This document shows positions 24,715 to 31,309 of a stretch of DNA of 31,309 nt, piece after piece. Origin of the DNA: JAJZXY01 sp046706185 (GTDB lineage Archaea; Thermoplasmatota; Thermoplasmata; Sysuiplasmatales; Sysuiplasmataceae); contig JBJKPR010000050.1 of the NCBI GenBank assembly GCA_046706185.1, positions 1-31,309 on the forward strand. Direction: 5' to 3'. The notes under the pieces were generated by a model. That model was not told where the DNA came from. It saw only the letters and a list, made by a program, of their open reading frames with translations, and made no database searches. The position numbers were made by a program, and so were the translations under genes. Within the stretch, counting starts at the first letter, position 1, and the number at the start of each line of letters is the position of its first letter.

Positions 24715-25773
24715 TCAGTTGTTCCGCAGGATCCTGTATCTCGTGCGGTAGTCGTTCCTTGCCGAAATGGCGTAGTAGTAAATGCCTGAGCCGTACTCGG
24801 CAAACAGAATGCATTTTCCGTCACTTTCGTGCATGAATATGGGCTGTCCCGCCAGATCGCTCAGCTTGGTCAGTTCCTCAATGGAATTCACCAGGGTTCC
24901 TCCCTTCGTGAGGAGGGGGTCAACATTTACAGCAATGATGTTGTCCCTGTTCTTTCTGATGAAGCTCTCCAGTTCCGATCTCTTTCTGTTCTGAATACCA
25001 GCTGCAAGAATGGCAGATATCACCGCAGCAATGGCAAACGATCCGTAGGATATTGACTGAAGCGCCGACTTGTCGTTCTTCAGGGGTACAACGCTTTCGA
25101 CAGTCGATGTCGCGTTGTTCCAGGCGTTCGGGTCGTGGCCCACCTGCATGTACTGCCATGTCTCATTCCTGAAGGAAGAGAAGTAGATTGAGGGGTAGTT
25201 GACTGTCAGCTCAAGTGAAGTATGGTTCAGCTGGATGCTGTTTCCTATGAACTCGCTCTCCGACGCGTTGAAAACTATTGTCGGGTCTCCGGATGTGATG
25301 TTGAGCTGCCTGTTTATGCTCTGTATCTTCGACAGCGTTGAGTTCAGGCTGAAAGGTATCTTCACCCAATGGACATACCGGGTGCCGTTGAAGCTGACGG
25401 TGTAGCCAAAATGGTCAAGCGTTGACTGCCACTCCGGCGAAGTCCCCGAGATCACCTCAAGGGCGACTGACACATAGACAGTAACACCGACAGCGGAGTT
25501 TGAAGAGAAGACGTACTCCGACAATATGGATTCGTTGTTCGTTATGTTTCTGTATATGGTTCCCGGGTCTGACACTTTTGACACATTGTACAGAAGGTTT
25601 GGCTTGAGTGACGTGTTGACAACGGACCTGAGGCCGGACGTGTAGGAGAAGGTCACGCTCCCCACTGCATCCGTATGCTGCGACGAAGCGAGGGACATCG
25701 TAGAGCCGGCCAATACAAGCTCCGCTACGATTGCCGCAGACAGAATCAGTATGGCCCGTCTACTCCATTTCAA
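24715..25773 (-). CDS. DUF5305-like membrane-anchored surface protein
   Basis: 352 aa. N-terminal signal/anchor (about 8-28), extracytoplasmic beta-rich domain (35-225) with 'VYVSVALEVISG...W' and 'YTVSFNGTRYVHWVKIPF' (124-141), 'NYPSIYFSSF', then a helix (244-260) and a cytoplasmic C-terminal domain (262-352) with 'NSIEELTKLSDLAGQPIFMH'. This order and the FNGT/W pattern match DUF5305, a family that in archaea tends to lie beside signal peptidase genes. Many NxS/T sites suggest glycosylation. It is preceded 10 nt upstream by a winged-helix regulator gene, so the two form an operon. Likely a partner in processing or assembling the secreted subunits; mechanism unknown. Confidence 0.8.
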   Translation of the reverse strand: MKWSRRAILILSAAIVAELVLAGSTMSLASSQHTDAVGSVTFSYTSGLRSVVNTSLKPNLLYNVSKVSDPGTIYRNITNNESILSEYVFSSNSAVGVTVYVSVALEVISGTSPEWQSTLDHFGYTVSFNGTRYVHWVKIPFSLNSTLSKIQSINRQLNITSGDPTIVFNASESEFIGNSIQLNHTSLELTVNYPSIYFSSFRNETWQYMQVGHDPNAWNNATSTVESVVPLKNDKSALQSISYGSFAIAAVISAILAAGIQNRKRSELESFIRKNRDNIIAVNVDPLLTKGGTLVNSIEELTKLSDLAGQPIFMHESDGKCILFAEYGSGIYYYAISARNDYRTRYRILRNN

Positions 25774-25783
25774 ACAACCGCCT

Positions 25784-26050
25784 CTAGTATGTCGTCTCCC
25801 TTGTCAGGTGTGAGAGGGCGACAAGCTGCGAGAAAACCCTGTGTCCCTTGTCCGTCGCCTTGTATGTGACCCTGCCTTCGAGGCTGTCCTGAACTATCAG
25901 TTCCTGCTGCATCAGCTTGTTGATTATTCTTACTGTCGACTCAAAGTTGAGGTTGCATCTTGTCTTGATCTTGGTTCTAGTGGCGTCATTTCTGATCACA
26001 AGGCTCAACACGTCATGCATGATTGCAGTCTCGTCTCTTCTTCCCCTCAT
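25784..26050 (-). CDS. Winged-helix transcriptional regulator (HTH_45-like)
   Basis: 88 aa from ATG 26050; the frame is open to a GTG at 26182, giving 132 aa. 'ATRTKIKTRCNLNFESTVRIINKLMQQELI' (23-52) is the helix-turn-helix and 'GRVTYKATDKGHRVF' (59-73) the wing, a layout typical of small archaeal wHTH proteins of the HTH_45 type. The 44-residue extension does not look like a domain, so the short form is preferred; however, an inverted repeat with TATA-like centre at 26198-26220 would suit a start at 26182. It sits upstream of DUF5305 in the same operon and divergent from the second fibre-subunit gene, making it the likely local regulator. Confidence 0.82.
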   Translation of the reverse strand: MRGRRDETAIMHDVLSLVIRNDATRTKIKTRCNLNFESTVRIINKLMQQELIVQDSLEGRVTYKATDKGHRVFSQLVALSHLTRETTY

Positions 26051-26415
26051 CGTTGCCGGTTCCCCCACGTTGCCAGCGTAGCCGCCAACCCGCGAATTAG
26101 CTGTAATATCAAGATTGATAGCCAGTAGATAATTACGGCGCAAATAAACCTTGTGGCTTCCTGATGCACATATTCCGGACACAGGTTATTCGCATTGACG
26201 TATAACATTCTTGTATACGTTTTCCTGCCCCTGTCAGGATGTGGAATGAAATTGCATCTGTGGAGCCTGCATATACTCGATCATTGCGGGATGCCAGTCT
26301 GGCTGAACTCATGGACAGACATCAAGCCGAAAGGCTGTATTTTAACGAGTAGGGATTAATGATACTCGTCCATTAAATAAGACACTGGAAATACTCCAGT
26401 TCGGGAGGACAGGCC
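26051..26415. promoter_or_regulatory. Regulatory intergenic region of the fibre locus
   Basis: 365 bases between the divergent regulator and fibre-subunit genes. Contents: inverted repeat ACGTATA/TATACGT (26198-26204, 26214-26220); inverted repeat ACGAGTA/TACTCGT (26345-26351, 26363-26369); TATA box TTAAATAA (26373-26380); inverted repeat ACTGGA/TCCAGT (26384-26389, 26395-26400); and an SD GGGAGGAC (26403-26410). The plus-strand transcript should start near 26402. Minus-strand TATA candidates for the regulator gene lie near 26104-26114 and 26140-26150. No gene was found in it apart from the possible N-terminal extension of the regulator. Confidence 0.6.
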
Positions 26416-27225
26416 CTGAAACGAAAGCTGATAGCAATTGCTTTTTTGCCGCTATTCATCGGTTTCGCATCGGCGGCTGCCTATTCATCATACAATGGAA
26501 TTTCCGAGACAGCTATAGGTGTTACGAGTGCGCCCGTTGTGATTAATGCAAATGTCAATGTTACAGGCTACGGTCAGAACAGCCCGCAGGACTTTGCCCA
26601 GTATGACCCCCCTTCATCCGACCCCGGCTATCTGACATTATCCGCCGATGGCGGCAACACTGTCGTAATCAACGGTGTCAACGAGACCATCATACAGCAT
26701 CTATCGGACAGCGAAGGCAACGGGCTGCCGCTATACTCATTATCGACGGCCGGTTCATTTGTGCTTCACCTCACAGTGAGCCATTACACTGCGGGGGAAT
26801 GGTTCCAGATCACACTGTTCTTCACAGCGACTCAGTCGATTGTCAATTTGGGTTCACCATCTGTCTTCTACTCTGTTTATCCGGGGGAAGTCAGCAACCT
26901 GAGTCTTCCGGCAAACCCGCAGAATGGTCTTGACTACCTTGGTACTTCGTCCGAGTATTTCACGACGCAGGGGCTGAACACAGCGGGGATGAACTACGCA
27001 TACCTCATAGGGCCATACAGCCACCACTTCCTTCCAAACCATTATCTCAAGTTCTTCGAGCAGCCATACTACACAAATGCCACTCTCATTCCAGGTGTAA
27101 CATCGTCAAACCCACGCACCGGGACGCCAAATGCAGCAGGGTTCTGTCTTGACTTCGGCCTTTCAAGCTGGTCCAGCCTGTCGCCGTCATCGCTTGAGAT
27201 GACAATTTACGTTCCTGTAACTTGA
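26416..27225 (+). CDS. Secreted TasA/camelysin-like candidate fibre subunit with CTG start
   Basis: 269 aa when read from CTG at 26416, 7 nt after GGAGG. This gives the N-terminus (M)KRKLIAIAFLPLFIGFASA, a proper signal peptide that aligns without gaps to the product of 22165-22788. A TTG at 26446 would give 259 aa but removes the basic start of the signal. The mature part begins AAYSSYNG (SipW-like site) and is Ser/Thr/Asn/Tyr-rich and beta-rich, with 'STAGSFVLHLTVSHYTAGEWFQITLFF', a His/Tyr/Phe-rich segment near 200-225 and a terminal strand 'SLEMTIYVPVT'. A single Cys is present near the end. It probably forms extracellular fibres or a surface layer after cleavage by the neighbouring peptidase (inferred). 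Confidence 0.68.
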   Translation: MKRKLIAIAFLPLFIGFASAAAYSSYNGISETAIGVTSAPVVINANVNVTGYGQNSPQDFAQYDPPSSDPGYLTLSADGGNTVVINGVNETIIQHLSDSEGNGLPLYSLSTAGSFVLHLTVSHYTAGEWFQITLFFTATQSIVNLGSPSVFYSVYPGEVSNLSLPANPQNGLDYLGTSSEYFTTQGLNTAGMNYAYLIGPYSHHFLPNHYLKFFEQPYYTNATLIPGVTSSNPRTGTPNAAGFCLDFGLSSWSSLSPSSLEMTIYVPVT

Positions 27226-27275
27226 GACAATAAATATCACCACGAATCAACCACTGAAGCAGCACCCTTTTCAAA

Positions 27276-28640
27276 TCACTGTTTGCGATGAATGAGAGAC
27301 TTGACCGTCTTCATATGGTCCTCGGCATACCTCTTCGCATTCTTCTCATTCCTGGATTCGGCGAATATCCTGATCAGCGGCTCTGTCCCGGATGGCCTGA
27401 CAAGAACCCATCCCTCCTCCAGGTAAAGCTTCAGGCCGTCTGTTTCGTCAATCCTCGTTGCATTTGACTGCTCTCTCACAAGCCGAAGAATCTCCGCAGG
27501 ATCACTGTCGCCTGTTTCGACCTTCAGCTTGACTGTGTAAAACTTTGGAAGTGAATCCACGAGAGAGGACAACGGACCCCTGAGAGCAACTATCTCAAGC
27601 ATCTTGGCAGCCGTCATTCCGCCGTCCCTGCAGTACTGCATTGCAGGGTTTATTATGCCGCCATTCTCCTCCCCGCCGATCACTCCACCGATCTCCATCA
27701 TCTTCCTGGCGACCACAGGTGACCCCACGCGGGTGTAGACAGTTTTGCCATCGAATTCTTTTATGGCTTCTTCCACAACACTCGGCGTGCTGACAGGGAC
27801 AACAGCTGTCGACCCCCTTTTCTCCCTTATGATCTCCCTTGCAATGAGCGCCAGGCTCTGCTCACCCGGTATGTACCTTCCCTTCTCGTCCACGAAGACT
27901 GCCCTGTCTGCATCCCCGTCGTGTGCTATTCCCATGTCGGCACCGAGGCTCCTGACAGATTTCACGAGATCCTTGAGGTTCTCTGGCGTCGGCTCGCTCT
28001 CGTGGCCAGGAAATGACCCCTGTGGCTGGCTGTTGAGCGTGATGACCCTCACCCCCAGCAGCTCCATCAGATAGGGTGCCGTATTCACGGATGCCCCGTT
28101 GCTGCAGTCGAGGACCACAGTGAACCTGCGCTCCCTGATTGCATCTGCCTTCACGTTGTCCGCTATCGCCCTTATGTAGTCCGCAGCCGCATCGTTGAAC
28201 CTGGTCACTGTTCCTATGCCATTCCATTCTGCGACTCTGAAATTGCCGCTGTAGTAGGCATCCTCGATCCTGTCCTCTTCCTCCTTGCTTGCCTCCGTTC
28301 CGTCTGGCGAGATGGCCTTGACCCCGTTGAACTGCGGCGGGTTGTGCGAGGCTGTTATCATCACTCCCCCTGTGAAAGCCGCCTTCTTCACCCTGTACTG
28401 AAGTGCGGGCGTCGGTATTATGCCGAGGTCCGCCACGTTTGAACCAGTCGACAGGATACCCGCGACAAGAGCATCCTTGAGCATTATGTTTGATGTCCTT
28501 GTGTCAGTTGCAACTGCGATGTTGCCGCACATTTCAGTCCCTATGGCTTTACCCATCTTGAGGACAAAATCGGGAGTCAGGAATTCGTTAACCACCCCCC
28601 TGACGCCGTTTGTTCCAAAGAGTTTTTTCCGTTCCGGCAT
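27276..28640 (-). CDS. glmM: Phosphoglucosamine mutase / phosphohexomutase (GlmM-PGM/PMM family)
   Basis: About 455 aa from ATG 28640. The frame is open to 28832, but the family begins at 'KKLFGTNGVRG' and a TATA box (28668-28676) lies about 32 nt upstream. Alpha-D-phosphohexomutase blocks: TASHNPPQFNG with the phospho-serine (about 97-107), DGDADRA metal site, GEENGG sugar-binding loop and RPSGTEPLIRI phosphate loop. It interconverts 6- and 1-phosphates of glucosamine, glucose or mannose, feeding nucleotide-sugar and glycosylation pathways. Archaeal members are often multi-specific, so glmM is the best single label rather than proven specificity. Confidence 0.93.
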   Translation of the reverse strand: MPERKKLFGTNGVRGVVNEFLTPDFVLKMGKAIGTEMCGNIAVATDTRTSNIMLKDALVAGILSTGSNVADLGIIPTPALQYRVKKAAFTGGVMITASHNPPQFNGVKAISPDGTEASKEEEDRIEDAYYSGNFRVAEWNGIGTVTRFNDAAADYIRAIADNVKADAIRERRFTVVLDCSNGASVNTAPYLMELLGVRVITLNSQPQGSFPGHESEPTPENLKDLVKSVRSLGADMGIAHDGDADRAVFVDEKGRYIPGEQSLALIAREIIREKRGSTAVVPVSTPSVVEEAIKEFDGKTVYTRVGSPVVARKMMEIGGVIGGEENGGIINPAMQYCRDGGMTAAKMLEIVALRGPLSSLVDSLPKFYTVKLKVETGDSDPAEILRLVREQSNATRIDETDGLKLYLEEGWVLVRPSGTEPLIRIFAESRNEKNAKRYAEDHMKTVKSLIHRKQ

Positions 28641-28667
28641 GAAACCATTTGAATAATGTCTTCTCGT

Positions 28668-28676
28668 GTATTTAAT
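28668..28676 (-). promoter_or_regulatory. TATA box of the phosphohexomutase gene
   Basis: ATTAAATAC on the minus strand, centred about 32 nt before ATG 28640. It lies inside the longer open frame and so supports the shorter start. Confidence 0.55.
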
Positions 28677-28705
28677 TGAGTTGAACAGTGCTCTGAAGGT
28701 TGGCG

Positions 28706-29944
28706 TCACAGGACGATTAAGGGAACGATCATCTCTTCCAGACTCGCACCGCCATGCATACCGTTGAACACGAACCTTTCCCCTCTGTAATGCCTGTACC
28801 ACACTGTGTTCGATGCTCTGGGCAAAATCCATACATCTGACATTCTTTCCCTGCCTGTTTTCGACATCACCTTTCCAAAGTAGCCCTCACGTATCATATC
28901 GTCGGTCGTAAGCACATCCGCCTCTTCCAGGAGGATTGAAGATATCCAGTCCCTGAATTCCTTGGAGTCGCCCGATGTTCCCACTATCACATCCCTGGGA
29001 GAACCATAGGGCTGCACCGGCCTGTTCCTGTCAATGGCCAGCCTGGCATCAAACCCGTCCAACTCGTCGAGAAGAATCATGTCCTGCGGCTTTACATCTA
29101 CCTGACCGTGATCTGCCGTTACGATGAGCGTGAAGCCTGATTCGGATGCAACTTTCGCAACTTTCTCCAGAAAAGAGGACGCGTTCCTCATTTCGTCGAG
29201 ATACTGGTCGGAGGAAGGCCCGTACGCGTGTCCTGCCGAGTCAATTCCCGGGTAGTAGAAGTGAACCAACTCCTGCTTCCCCTCCTGCAGCAGCCAGGAG
29301 AGCATTCCGTACGCGTCCTGAAGGTTGCTGTATCCCATCCTCTCTGCCCCCTTTGATATAAGCCTGCTGAAAACGCTGTCAACGATGCCCGAGGGCTGCA
29401 AGATCACAGAGCCGATGCCCGCTCGGGCAAGCTTCGAGTACAGTGTTCTGCCGCCGTAAAGCAGTTTCACCGATGGCTTTCTCCTTTCAAACTCGGGAAA
29501 GTCGTCCGGCAACCTCGGGACAAATGGAAGTGACTCGACCAGCATGCCTATCTCCCTGAGATACAAATACCACTCCAGCAGGCCGTGCTCTGCAGGCGTC
29601 TTGCCTGTATGGAGCGTCGTGATTGCTGCCGAAGTTGTCGATGGAAATACTGTTGTTATCGGGAGCAGCCTTTCAGTGCGTAGACACCTGTTGAAAAACG
29701 GAAGCTCCCCGCTGTTTCTCTTCATCTCGTAGTAACCAAGTCCGTCCAGGAGGACAAGAAGCACTTTTTCCCCAGACCCTGAACCGACGAAATCCTCCAG
29801 GCCGTTTCCGCTCCTCCCACCCTGCAGTTTCCTTCTTATTGCGGCCGGGACAGAGGCGATTGAGAACCCTCCATAATCAGGAACGACCCTCCGTTTCTCT
29901 TCCCACCGCCTCGACCATTTACCTTCAAGCTCATCGGCTTTCAT
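28706..29944 (-). CDS. Alkaline-phosphatase-superfamily phosphodiesterase (NPP-like)
   Basis: About 412 aa from ATG 29944; an in-frame TTG four codons upstream is possible. Metal and nucleophile blocks: VLLVLLDGLGYYE (D67), FPSTTSAAITTLHTGKTPAEHG (100-121, nucleophile Thr/Ser in FPSTTS), 'YYPGIDSAGHAYGP' and 'VTADHGQVD'. The C-terminus 'GMHGGASLEEMIVPL' is a block shared with archaeal phosphodiesterase and PglZ-like enzymes. It probably hydrolyses phosphodiester or pyrophosphate bonds; substrate unknown. No signal peptide, so cytosolic. It begins 22 nt after the YhfC-like gene and should be co-transcribed with it. Confidence 0.88.
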   Translation of the reverse strand: MKADELEGKWSRRWEEKRRVVPDYGGFSIASVPAAIRRKLQGGRSGNGLEDFVGSGSGEKVLLVLLDGLGYYEMKRNSGELPFFNRCLRTERLLPITTVFPSTTSAAITTLHTGKTPAEHGLLEWYLYLREIGMLVESLPFVPRLPDDFPEFERRKPSVKLLYGGRTLYSKLARAGIGSVILQPSGIVDSVFSRLISKGAERMGYSNLQDAYGMLSWLLQEGKQELVHFYYPGIDSAGHAYGPSSDQYLDEMRNASSFLEKVAKVASESGFTLIVTADHGQVDVKPQDMILLDELDGFDARLAIDRNRPVQPYGSPRDVIVGTSGDSKEFRDWISSILLEEADVLTTDDMIREGYFGKVMSKTGRERMSDVWILPRASNTVWYRHYRGERFVFNGMHGGASLEEMIVPLIVL

Positions 29945-29966
29945 CCGCTCAGTCAACTTTCTCAGT

Positions 29967-30743
29967 CTATCTTTTGTTTTCCCCTGTGGCTGGTTCAGCC
30001 GTTCCTTCCATTGAGTCAATGGCAATCTTGCCTTTCCTTGACAGTCCTGCGATCGCTTCGTCCAGCATGCCTGAAAAGTACAGCGAGAGGAAGGAAAACA
30101 GGACAACAAACGAAAGAAGGATCAAGACAAGCAACGGATAGCCTATGGCATGCGTCGAGTCCCACCATGCAGCAGCAGAATCTATGAAAGCAAGCGGTAC
30201 AGCGAGAAGGACTTGAAACGGTTTCTTCTTCATTGCCGCGTAGAAGACCATGTACCCCCATACTGCATGTGCAATGAATGAAGTTATACGTTCAAACGCG
30301 GATGAAGTGACTGTCAGCAGCTCCGCCGGCAATGGCGTATTCTGCCCCTGCGGCGAATTTCCAAGCAGGCTTAAGGCAAGGAGCGAAAATATTCCGAGCA
30401 CGCCTATAAACACGGTGTTTTCAAAGAATGCGAGATATGCCCCGTAGGCCCATCCCTTGTCAGGGCGGTAGCCTCCACGGTAGGAATGGACGAAGGCATA
30501 AGCAAAACCGATTTCAAAAACAGCCGTCAGTGCACCGTACGATATGTATGCTGCAATCTCCTTCTGTGCGAAGAATGCTGCAAATGACTGTTCAACAACA
30601 ATCTTGGCGACAATTGCAATGAAGTATGCAAGTGCAGCGATTGCGAACAGTATTCCGTCCCGCCTGAAGTAGAGCACAGGCACAATGCCAATTACCATTG
30701 CCAGTGTCACTTCTGCAATTGCAGCCGGGTCGACGTATGACAC
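29967..30743 (-). CDS. YhfC-like intramembrane protease family protein
   Basis: 258 aa with about seven helices. Polar residues inside helices follow the YhfC (PF10086) layout: 'AVFEIGFAY' (E77), 'FFENTVF' (E108) and 'FERITSFIAHAVWGY' (E151, R152, H159). In related intramembrane metalloproteases such Glu/His residues are proposed to hold a metal. The first motif has a single Glu where a Glu pair is common, so activity is not certain. It lies 18 nt downstream of the small surface protein gene and 22 nt upstream of the phosphodiesterase gene, implying a three-gene operon. The start is ATG at 30743. Confidence 0.72.
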   Translation of the reverse strand: MSYVDPAAIAEVTLAMVIGIVPVLYFRRDGILFAIAALAYFIAIVAKIVVEQSFAAFFAQKEIAAYISYGALTAVFEIGFAYAFVHSYRGGYRPDKGWAYGAYLAFFENTVFIGVLGIFSLLALSLLGNSPQGQNTPLPAELLTVTSSAFERITSFIAHAVWGYMVFYAAMKKKPFQVLLAVPLAFIDSAAAWWDSTHAIGYPLLVLILLSFVVLFSFLSLYFSGMLDEAIAGLSRKGKIAIDSMEGTAEPATGENKR

Positions 30744-30761
30744 CGCGTCTCACCGTTGCTG

Positions 30762-31259
30762 TCACTGGTAGGGCATTCTCTGCTTCGGCTTGAGCACGAC
30801 ACCAACGATGCCCACTATCGCTCCAGCTATTGCAACGAACAGCCCCGCCGAAGTCATCCAGGCGAAAGTCGTCGCGGTGGAAGTGTAGAGGTATGTGTAT
30901 TGAGTGGTCGGTGCACTGCTGCCGAAGTACACTATGTAGTAGCTTCCAGCGGGAACCATGAATACCTCCGCACCTAGTGCAGTAGCAAGAGGCTTCACTT
31001 CAACAGAGTTAAGGGTGCTGCCCGTCACAGAAGGCATTTCAGGTGCCCTGACGAGCCCGATCGAGGACGGAGCGTTGACAATTGTGAGAGTTGCGTTTCC
31101 TGTGAGCACTATTTCAGTGCTGATGTACTTTCCAGCGGAGTATTGTGTTGTCACCTGACCGTGAGTGGTGTTTGCCTGCAGTTCGACAGTGCCAACAGCC
31201 AGAAGAACGATGCCGACAATGAAAACCGCCAGTCCTATCAACGCGATCTTCTTGTTCAT
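30762..31259 (-). CDS. Small surface protein with N- and C-terminal membrane segments
   Basis: 165 aa. An N-terminal helix (about 5-26), a short extracytoplasmic beta-rich domain (30-130) ending in 'AGSYYIVYFGSSAPTTQYTYLY', a helix (about 132-155) and a basic tail (KPKQR). The 'GSYYIVYFG' strand recalls GOLD-like beta-sandwiches, but the match is loose. A TTTAAAC-like box (31284-31292) about 28 nt upstream makes the ATG at 31259 leaderless. First gene of the operon with the YhfC-like protein and the phosphodiesterase. No named family. Confidence 0.78.
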   Translation of the reverse strand: MNKKIALIGLAVFIVGIVLLAVGTVELQANTTHGQVTTQYSAGKYISTEIVLTGNATLTIVNAPSSIGLVRAPEMPSVTGSTLNSVEVKPLATALGAEVFMVPAGSYYIVYFGSSAPTTQYTYLYTSTATTFAWMTSAGLFVAIAGAIVGIVGVVLKPKQRMPYQ

Positions 31260-31283
31260 ACAATACTTATCACCGCTTGCTGA

Positions 31284-31292
31284 GTTTAAAGA
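31284..31292 (-). promoter_or_regulatory. TATA box of the terminal three-gene operon
   Basis: CTTTAAACT on the minus strand, about 28 nt before ATG 31259. Confidence 0.5.
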
Positions 31293-31309
31293 TTGTGCCA
31301 GGAGTTTAA

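Noticed and set aside
24890..24915. Hairpin-like CCTCC/GGAGG inside the DUF5305 gene
   Set aside because: Short, imperfect and fully explained by coding sequence for the conserved cytoplasmic domain.
1..31309. CRISPR array, tandem repeats, integrase or phage genes
   Set aside because: No regularly spaced repeats and no recombinase, portal, terminase or cas signatures were seen on either strand.

Overview
The window is archaeal chromosome, most probably from the class Thermoplasmata or a close relative. The evidence is: an archaeal-type AlaRS with an N-terminal Cys cluster, aIF5A with a hypusine loop, Nop5, DUF763, archaeal TATA boxes (TTAAATA-like) about 25-32 nt before many start codons with leaderless or near-leaderless starts, a high density of membrane and secreted genes, and a moderately GC-rich base composition. 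No rRNA, tRNA or CRISPR array was seen. The placement below archaeal level is inference.

Layout. 1-227: window edge, with what looks like the worn 3' tip of an IS200/IS605 tnpB and its right-end hairpin, abutting the alaS stop. 228-2933: alaS. 2993-6632: a tightly overlapping operon (read right to left) of a PadR repressor, a 14-TM MFS drug exporter and a membrane-anchored COG1361-like surface protein. 6709-8196: a short GT35 alpha-glucan phosphorylase-like enzyme. 8309-9520: MFS permease. 9525-10667: DUF763. 10840-13074: two overlapping small coiled-coil genes, mtnA and a comB-like phosphatase. 13082-14410: M20 peptidase. 14735-15259: small anchored surface protein. 15377-16414: nop5. 16485-17645: two small membrane proteins. 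17759-19300: PHS-type MFS transporter. 19301-19765: a gap without a recognisable gene. 19766-21018: aIF5A and agmatinase, overlapping by 4 nt. 21086-22072: a divergent CaCA-type cation exchanger.

22165-27225 is the most interesting region. It holds a SipW-like signal peptidase fused to a polytopic N-terminal domain, a co-transcribed small membrane protein, a DUF5305 protein, a winged-helix regulator and, at the two outer ends, two secreted proteins whose N-termini align with each other and resemble SipW-type signal sequences. I read it as a candidate archaeal TasA/camelysin-like (bundling-pilus-like) surface-fibre locus with a dedicated signal peptidase. The second subunit gene appears to start at a CTG codon behind a perfect GGAGG, and its TATA box is flanked by two inverted repeats.

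27276-28640: phosphosugar mutase (GlmM/PGM type). 28706-31259: an operon (right to left) of a small anchored surface protein, a YhfC-like intramembrane protein and an alkaline-phosphatase-superfamily phosphodiesterase.
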